A DNA stretch of 10,722 bases, taken from NCBI GenBank assembly GCA_007123455.1, contig SKKZ01000072.1:1-10722 (forward strand), in the 5' to 3' direction. The DNA comes from Coriobacteriia bacterium (lineage in GTDB: Bacteria; Actinomycetota; Coriobacteriia; Anaerosomatales; SLCP01). Both the position numbers and the translations under genes were made by a program. The notes beneath the pieces are model-generated. The model had not been told where the DNA came from. It worked only from the letters and a program-made list of their open reading frames with translations, and ran no database searches. Shown one piece after another: positions 5,774 through 10,722 of this stretch (its first letter is position 1; each line of letters opens with the position of its first letter).

Positions 5774-7288
5774 ATGTGGCTGAAGCTTGGCCGCGGCGAC
5801 CTCATGCTCGTCGCCCACTACGTGGGCATGCTCGTGGTCGGCATCGGTCTGGCTATGACGATCCCCGTAATCACCGGCCTGCTCTATCGCGAGTGGGCGG
5901 TGGTGCTCGATTTCGTGCTCGGAATGGGTGTGGCTCTCGCGGTCGGAACACTCCTGATGAACGCAGACATCCGTCCCGAGCACGTGAGACACACGCACGC
6001 ACTGGCTATCACCGCGTTCGGCTGGATCGCTGCGGCAATGGCTGCGGCGGTTCCACTCGCCCTTTCGGGCAACTACGGAAGCTATCTCGATGCGACCTTC
6101 GACACGATTTCAGGGTTGACCGTGTCCGGCCTGACGGTGGTCCAGGACCTCGATCACATGGCCGTGTCGGACAACATGTGGCGCCACCTCCTGCAGCTCA
6201 TCGGAGGACAGGGGATCGTCGTGGCCGCCCTCTCGTTCGCGGTCGGGCTCAGGGGAGGGGCATTCTCGCTCTATCTCGCTGAAGGCCGTGACGAGCGGAT
6301 CATGCCGAACGTGCTTCACACCGCCCGCTTCATCTGGTTCGTGACCGCCGTCTACGTGGCGGCGGGCACAGCGACGATCTTCGCCGAGCTCACGTATCTC
6401 GGCTTCTCGCTCGACCGGGGAATCCTGCACGCGTTCTGGCTCACCGCAGCCGCCTTCGACACCGGCGGGTTCGCGCCGCAACGGATGAACCTCATGTACT
6501 ACCACAGCCTCATGGTGGAGATGACCGCGCTCGTCCTCATGATCGCCGGCTCCATCAATTTCGCGCTCCACGCGCACGTGTGGCGTGGTGCGCGCGGCGA
6601 GCTGTGGAAGAACCTCGAGACGCGGGTGCTTGCAGGCGTCGTGGCGGCAGGCTCGGTGCTGGTGGCGGTGGGCCTGACCGCTTCCGGCCGGTTCGAGCCC
6701 GGGCTCGGTCTGTTGCGCAAGGGCGTGTTCCAGATGATCTCGGGACATAGCGCCGGGCACCAGACGGTCTACGGCACTCAGCTCCTGCAGGATTTCGGCA
6801 GCGTGGGCCTGATTGCGATCATCATCGGCATGGCGGTCGGCGGATCGCTGTCGTCGACCGGCGGCGGGATCAAGGCTTTGCGTGTAGGCGTGATCACCAA
6901 GTCGATCCTCTTGCAGGTCAAACAGGCGCTCGCACCGCCGAGTTCGACGCTGAGGATCCGCTACCATCACCTCTCCGAACGGATCCTGACCCCCGAGGTG
7001 ACCGGTGCGGCGGCCACCGTGTTCATCCTCTATCTCGGTACGTACCTGCTCGGCACGGTGGCGGGTGCGATCTACGGCTACAGCCTGCCCGAGGCGCTCT
7101 TCGAGTCCGTCTCGGCAACGGCGAACTCGGGGCTTTCCATCGGTGTCACCTCGCCCTCGATGCCTTCAGGGCTTAAGCTGGTGTACATGTTCCAGATGTG
7201 GGCGGGGCGACTCGAGTTCATCGCCGTGCTCGTATTGATAGCCCAGATCGTGCTCGCTTTCGACCTCAAGGGGGTCCTGAAGCGATGA
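5774..7288 (+). CDS. TrkH-family cation (K+) transporter, copy 3
   Basis: This is a 504-residue transporter, collinear with copy 2. Filter loops are TVSGL (116-120), DTGGF (229-233), SAGH (326-329) and NSGL (451-454); the SSTGGGIK gating loop and the MWAGRLEF block are intact. Valine replaces the usual threonine at position 117 in the first filter loop. The ATG at 5774 matches the MW start of the other copies and is one base after the small ORF stop, again with no visible Shine-Dalgarno. An in-frame start 15 codons upstream would run inside the small ORF and adds no family sequence. The stop overlaps the next gene as ATGA, so the transcript probably continues into the OB-like/ABC genes. Confidence 0.93.
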   Translation: MWLKLGRGDLMLVAHYVGMLVVGIGLAMTIPVITGLLYREWAVVLDFVLGMGVALAVGTLLMNADIRPEHVRHTHALAITAFGWIAAAMAAAVPLALSGNYGSYLDATFDTISGLTVSGLTVVQDLDHMAVSDNMWRHLLQLIGGQGIVVAALSFAVGLRGGAFSLYLAEGRDERIMPNVLHTARFIWFVTAVYVAAGTATIFAELTYLGFSLDRGILHAFWLTAAAFDTGGFAPQRMNLMYYHSLMVEMTALVLMIAGSINFALHAHVWRGARGELWKNLETRVLAGVVAAGSVLVAVGLTASGRFEPGLGLLRKGVFQMISGHSAGHQTVYGTQLLQDFGSVGLIAIIIGMAVGGSLSSTGGGIKALRVGVITKSILLQVKQALAPPSSTLRIRYHHLSERILTPEVTGAAATVFILYLGTYLLGTVAGAIYGYSLPEALFESVSATANSGLSIGVTSPSMPSGLKLVYMFQMWAGRLEFIAVLVLIAQIVLAFDLKGVLKR

Positions 7289-7794
7289 GACGGCTCCTCC
7301 TGAGCGCCGTACTGTTGCTGCTCTTCACCGGCGTTGCCGTGAGTCCGGCGTTCGGCTTCACCGGGCCGACGCTATCGCCCGCCGAGGTCGTCGAGATCGA
7401 CCGGGCCGCGGACGGGAGCGTCATCGTCGTCGAAGGCGAGGCCATCGGCGAGCATCTGCGTGCCCGCGGTGGCGGCCGCTGGGTGAACATCCTCGGTGAC
7501 GACGTGGGACTCGGTATCTGGGTGACCGAGGAGATGGCGGAGAGCATCGAGTACTTCGGCGACCACCGCAACGATGGCGACATAGTCCGGGTCGTCGGCA
7601 CGCTTAACGTAGCGTGTGACGTTCATGACGGCGAGTTCGACGTGCATGCGCAGAGCTTCGCGGTAATCTCGCGCGGGGGGCCGCGAGAGCAGGAGATCGA
7701 GCCGATCAAGGGCGTGGTGGGCGTTGCTGGCATGGGTATCGCATTCGTGCTGTGGCGGACGTATCGCCAGCGGCGCGAACGCCGCATGCTCTGA
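7285..7794 (+). CDS. Exported, membrane-anchored protein with probable OB-like domain
   Basis: This is a 169-residue protein. Residues 1-24 form a signal peptide (MRRLLL, a leucine-rich core, then SPAFG) with a likely cleavage after AFG. Residues about 46-129 alternate in beta-strand-like blocks: VIVVEGEAIGEHL, RWVNILGDD, GLGIWV, GDIVRVVGTL and FDVHAQSFAVIS, the order of an OB-fold beta-barrel of the kind found in extracytoplasmic proteins. A second hydrophobic span covers about 143-157, followed by a strongly basic tail (RTYRQRRERR), so the barrel should face outward with the tail inside. The ATG overlaps the trkH3 stop, and AAGGGGG at 7268-7274 may serve as RBS. The gene sits between a K+ transporter and an ABC exporter. 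No specific function is assigned, and the fold call rests on the strand pattern only. Confidence 0.75.
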   Translation: MRRLLLSAVLLLLFTGVAVSPAFGFTGPTLSPAEVVEIDRAADGSVIVVEGEAIGEHLRARGGGRWVNILGDDVGLGIWVTEEMAESIEYFGDHRNDGDIVRVVGTLNVACDVHDGEFDVHAQSFAVISRGGPREQEIEPIKGVVGVAGMGIAFVLWRTYRQRRERRML

Positions 7795-7819
7795 CCGCTC
7801 TCCGGAAGGCTTCCCCACG

Positions 7820-8554
7820 GTGCACACCGCCGAGAACGCGTCCGACATAGTGATCGACCTGCGCGGTGTCGTGAAGGTCTACGACACCGGCGAGGTACCG
7901 TTCACCGCGCTCAAAGGTGTCGACCTCACCGTGAGAAGCGGCGAGTTCGTGGGTCTCGTGGGCAAGTCGGGCTCGGGCAAGACCACGCTCATCAACATGA
8001 TCACGGGCATCGATCATCCCACCGAGGGCGAGGTGAACGTCGCCGACACGCCGGTCCATGCCCTGAACGAGAACCAACTGGCCATGTGGCGCGGGAGGAC
8101 GGTCGGCGTGGTGTTCCAGTTCTTCCAGCTCCTGCCGACGCTCACCGTGATCGAGAACGTCATGCTGCCGATGGACTTCTGCAACATGTATGCGACTGCC
8201 GAGCGCCCCGAGCGCGCGATGCACCTGCTCGAACAGATCGAGATGACCGACCAGGCCTACAAGCTGCCCTCGGCACTCTCCGGCGGCCAGCAACAGCGTG
8301 TCGCCATCGCACGCGCGCTCGCCAACGACCCGCCTATCCTTGCGGCCGACGAGCCCACCGGCAACCTCGACTCCAAGACGGCCGATTCCGTGTTCCACTT
8401 GTTTGAAGAACTCGTCGATGCCCACAAGACGATCGTCATGGTCACGCACGATGTGGACATCGCATCCCGGGTCCGCCGGGCGCTCGTCGTGAGCGACGGC
8501 GAGATTACCGAGGAGACAGTTCACCGGGCCAGAACCGAACGCCGGGGCATCTGA
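7820..8554 (+). CDS. ABC transporter ATP-binding protein, LolD/MacB class
   Basis: This 244-residue ATPase has all its motifs intact: Walker A GKSGSGKTT (48-56), Q-loop Q100 in VVFQFFQLLP, signature LSGGQ (153-157), Walker B ILAADEP (173-179) and the H-loop His210 (VTHD). The FQFFQLLPTLTVIENV block and ADEPTGNLDS are typical of ATPases that pair with FtsX/MacB-type permeases, which drive extracytoplasmic work or lipophilic substrate extraction by mechanotransmission rather than by a conventional channel. The GTG at 7820 gives a standard N-terminus; a GGAAGG at 7803-7808 lies 11 bases upstream. The permease gene starts one base after its stop. The substrate cannot be read from the sequence. 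Confidence 0.93.
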   Translation: MHTAENASDIVIDLRGVVKVYDTGEVPFTALKGVDLTVRSGEFVGLVGKSGSGKTTLINMITGIDHPTEGEVNVADTPVHALNENQLAMWRGRTVGVVFQFFQLLPTLTVIENVMLPMDFCNMYATAERPERAMHLLEQIEMTDQAYKLPSALSGGQQQRVAIARALANDPPILAADEPTGNLDSKTADSVFHLFEELVDAHKTIVMVTHDVDIASRVRRALVVSDGEITEETVHRARTERRGI

Positions 8555-8555
8555 C

Positions 8556-10722
8556 GTGAGCCCGCGCTGGCGCAAGGTCGTCCGGGATCTTTCGGGGCAT
8601 CGGTTCCGCACGCTACTCGTGGTTCTCTCCATCGCCGTGGGGATATTCGCTATCACCGTCGTCATGGGCGGCAGAGGCATCCTGCTGCGCGAGTTCGAGG
8701 CCGTCTACGCCGAGTCGGCACCGCCTACCATCACGTTTGACGTGGATGCAGCGGACGAGACCGTCGTGCGCGCTGTCGAGCGGGTCGATGGTGTGCACGC
8801 GGCCGAGGGCAGGCGCACGTTCTCCATGCGCTTCACCGGCGGTGAGCCCTCTCGCGAGACCCTCTCGGCAGGTTGGGACACCTTGCAGGTGCACGCCTTG
8901 GCCGACATCGCGACCTCCCGGATAGAGCAGACGACCCTGGAGGCGGGCCGGTCCTGGCCGCCCGGGCCCGGTGAGGTCTTGTTCGAGCGCTCGGTGAACA
9001 TGATGTCGGACTACGAGCCCGGTGCGCTGATCACCGTCGAGACGGCAAGTGGCCACCGGGCAGTCCTGCGTGTGGCAGGGCTCGTGCATGACATCAATGC
9101 CTTTCCGGCCCACTTCGTCGCCGGACCTACAGGCTACGTGTCGATGGAGACGCTGCGTCTACTCGATGAACCTGCTCAGTTCAATAACATCCGTGTGGTC
9201 GCCGAGGGGTCGCCCACCCAGGCCGAGGCTAGTCGGCTCGCCATGGGCATCAGGGACGACGTCCTGATCTCCCGTGGCCTGCGCGTGCTCGGGACGAGCG
9301 TGCCCGAGCCGGGGAGTCACTTCCTCGGAGACATCTTCAGCGGCGTTTCGCTCCTCTTGCTCGCGCTCGGGGTGCTCAGTCTCTTCCTCTCGGGATTCCT
9401 CGTGGTGACGACGGTGCAGGCAATCATGTCCCAGCAGTTAAGCCAGGTCGGGATCATGAAGGCGATCGGCGGGCGGGCCGACCAGGTGATGTGGATGTAT
9501 CTGGTGATGGTGACCGTCTACGGGTTGCTTGCCGTGTTCGTCGGGATGCCTGCAGGTGCGGCAGCGGGCTGGTGGTTCACGGGTTTCGCAGCCGACCTTC
9601 TCAACTTCCGGGTCACCTCGTACGCGCCACCCACGTACGTCGTGGCACTGGGGATCGGGGTCGGCATCGCGATCCCGCTCCTTGCGGCGATCGTCCCCGT
9701 GCGAATGGGGGCGCGCATAAGCGTGGTGAATGCACTTAACGCGACCGGCATGTCGGGAACCAGCTTTGGCCATGGGTTCATCGACCGCGCTCTCGGCCTC
9801 GTGCGTGGGTTACCTCGGCCGGTGGCCCTTTCGTTGCGCAACACGTTCCTTCGCAAGGGCCGCCTGACACTCACCCTCGTCACGCTCACGCTCGCTTCGG
9901 CCGTGGTGCTCTCGGTGATGAGCGTGCGGACGTCGATCCTGGCGACGGTCGACGAGGTCGACATGTGGCGCTTCGACGCGCAGCTCTACTTCGCGCTACC
10001 GCAGAGCGCCGAGGCGGTGGAGCGCATTGCGTCCCGTGTCGACGGTGTGGTCGCGGTCACGAGCATGCCCGAGTATCGCAGCGTGCTGTCGCGAGCCGAT
10101 GGCACCGAGTCCGGCGGCATCGACATCATCGGCGTCGAGCCCGATTCGGATTTCGTGGTCCCGCGCGTAGCCGCGGGACGCTGGCTCGAGCCCGGCGACA
10201 CATCCGCGCTCGTCGTGAACTCCGACGTTGTCACGAGCGAGCCCGAGCTTGCCGTCGGCACGACCGCGATTTTCAACGTTCTCGGGGAGAAGCGCGAATT
10301 CGAGATCGTCGGTATCGTGACCGCGGGCCTCATGGGCCCGGTAGCGTTCACGCCGGTGGACCACCTCGATTCGGTGACCGGTGCCGCCGGAGCGGTGACG
10401 CGGCTCCAGATACGCACGCCGACCGGCGATCCGGGCGAGCAGGCGCGGGTGGCGCGTCAGGTCGAGCGGCGCCTCGAGGAGCGTTCGGTGCCCGTCGCGT
10501 TCACGCAGACCCAGAGCGAGCAGCGCGACCAGGTTGCCAGCCAGCTCGGCATCCTCGTGACGTTCCTCGCCATCATGGGGGTGATCCTCTCGGCGGTCGG
10601 GGTGATCGGGCTTACCGGCACCATGACGATCAACGTCCTGGAGAGCACGCGGGAGATAGGCGTGATGCGGGCGATCGGGGCCTCGCACCGGTCGATCTAC
10701 CAGATCTTCGTGACCGAGGGGG
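8556..10722 (+). CDS. FtsX-type ABC transporter permease with two FtsX/MacB halves (3' end outside window)
   Basis: An open frame of 722 codons runs from the GTG at 8556 to the window edge. The first half has a membrane span at about 18-40, an extracytoplasmic MacB-like domain (about 45-255) and three spans at about 262-288, 311-338 and 360-385. The cytoplasmic coupling block AIMSQQLSQVGIMKAIGG is at 289-306. The second half repeats the plan: a span at about 436-457, a second periplasmic-type domain (about 470-655), a span at about 664-690, and the coupling block NVLESTREIGVMRAIGAS at 693-710. At least the last two spans are cut off. This is the long, duplicated FtsX permease form, expected to work with the ATPase just upstream. 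There is a one-base gap to that gene and no clear RBS, which suggests coupled translation. Confidence 0.92.
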   Translation, partial: MSPRWRKVVRDLSGHRFRTLLVVLSIAVGIFAITVVMGGRGILLREFEAVYAESAPPTITFDVDAADETVVRAVERVDGVHAAEGRRTFSMRFTGGEPSRETLSAGWDTLQVHALADIATSRIEQTTLEAGRSWPPGPGEVLFERSVNMMSDYEPGALITVETASGHRAVLRVAGLVHDINAFPAHFVAGPTGYVSMETLRLLDEPAQFNNIRVVAEGSPTQAEASRLAMGIRDDVLISRGLRVLGTSVPEPGSHFLGDIFSGVSLLLLALGVLSLFLSGFLVVTTVQAIMSQQLSQVGIMKAIGGRADQVMWMYLVMVTVYGLLAVFVGMPAGAAAGWWFTGFAADLLNFRVTSYAPPTYVVALGIGVGIAIPLLAAIVPVRMGARISVVNALNATGMSGTSFGHGFIDRALGLVRGLPRPVALSLRNTFLRKGRLTLTLVTLTLASAVVLSVMSVRTSILATVDEVDMWRFDAQLYFALPQSAEAVERIASRVDGVVAVTSMPEYRSVLSRADGTESGGIDIIGVEPDSDFVVPRVAAGRWLEPGDTSALVVNSDVVTSEPELAVGTTAIFNVLGEKREFEIVGIVTAGLMGPVAFTPVDHLDSVTGAAGAVTRLQIRTPTGDPGEQARVARQVERRLEERSVPVAFTQTQSEQRDQVASQLGILVTFLAIMGVILSAVGVIGLTGTMTINVLESTREIGVMRAIGASHRSIYQIFVTEG

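Larger units (their letters stand above)
5566..7288 (+). repeat. Duplicated trkH cassette, second unit
   Basis: Partner of the unit at 3823-5543: promoter, 42-residue ORF and trkH in the same order with matching spacing. The only length differences are a base in the leader and a base between the small stop and the trkH start. Confidence 0.8.

Noticed and set aside
1..10722. tRNA or rRNA genes, CRISPR arrays, insertion sequences or attachment sites
   Set aside because: I saw no cloverleaf-like sequence, short regular repeats, transposase motifs or terminal inverted repeats. The only large repeat is the trkH cassette, which is a gene duplication.

Overview
The window is GC-rich and almost fully coding, with every recognisable gene on the + strand. 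GTG starts (rsgA, the ABC ATPase, the permease), short gaps, ATGA overlaps and sigma70-type promoter boxes all occur. The metX-metW pair, rsgA and an array of TrkH paralogues would fit a high-GC actinobacterial lineage such as Coriobacteriia and relatives. That assignment is an impression from protein style and is not demonstrated.

Layout. (1) 1-787: the end of metX (homoserine O-acetyltransferase) overlapping metW, a methionine-biosynthesis pair. (2) 843-2169: rsgA, the circularly permuted GTPase of 30S ribosome maturation, then a 57-residue single-span membrane protein of unknown function. (3) 2225-7288: three tandem TrkH-type cation (K+) transporter genes. The first has its own promoter and a strong Shine-Dalgarno. 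The second and third are each part of a duplicated cassette made of a promoter, a 42-residue single-span membrane protein, and trkH fused on at 0-1 nt spacing without a ribosome-binding site of its own. (4) 7285-10722: a secreted, membrane-anchored protein with a probable OB-like domain, a LolD/MacB-class ABC ATPase, and a large FtsX-type permease that runs off the window. These follow trkH3 with little or no spacing and probably share its transcript.

The most interesting element is the pair of 42-residue proteins starting MPVHRLQNPFQHWLRG. Their first 21 residues are identical in the two copies although 8 of those 21 codons carry synonymous changes. Their membrane halves have drifted through conservative hydrophobic replacements. 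This is the signature of a selected protein, and the genes are positioned so that trkH translation depends on them. They look like an undescribed small subunit or regulator of TrkH transporters. The three TrkH copies also differ in their selectivity-filter loops, so the array may be functionally diversified. No TrkA/KtrA (RCK) partner gene lies in the window.
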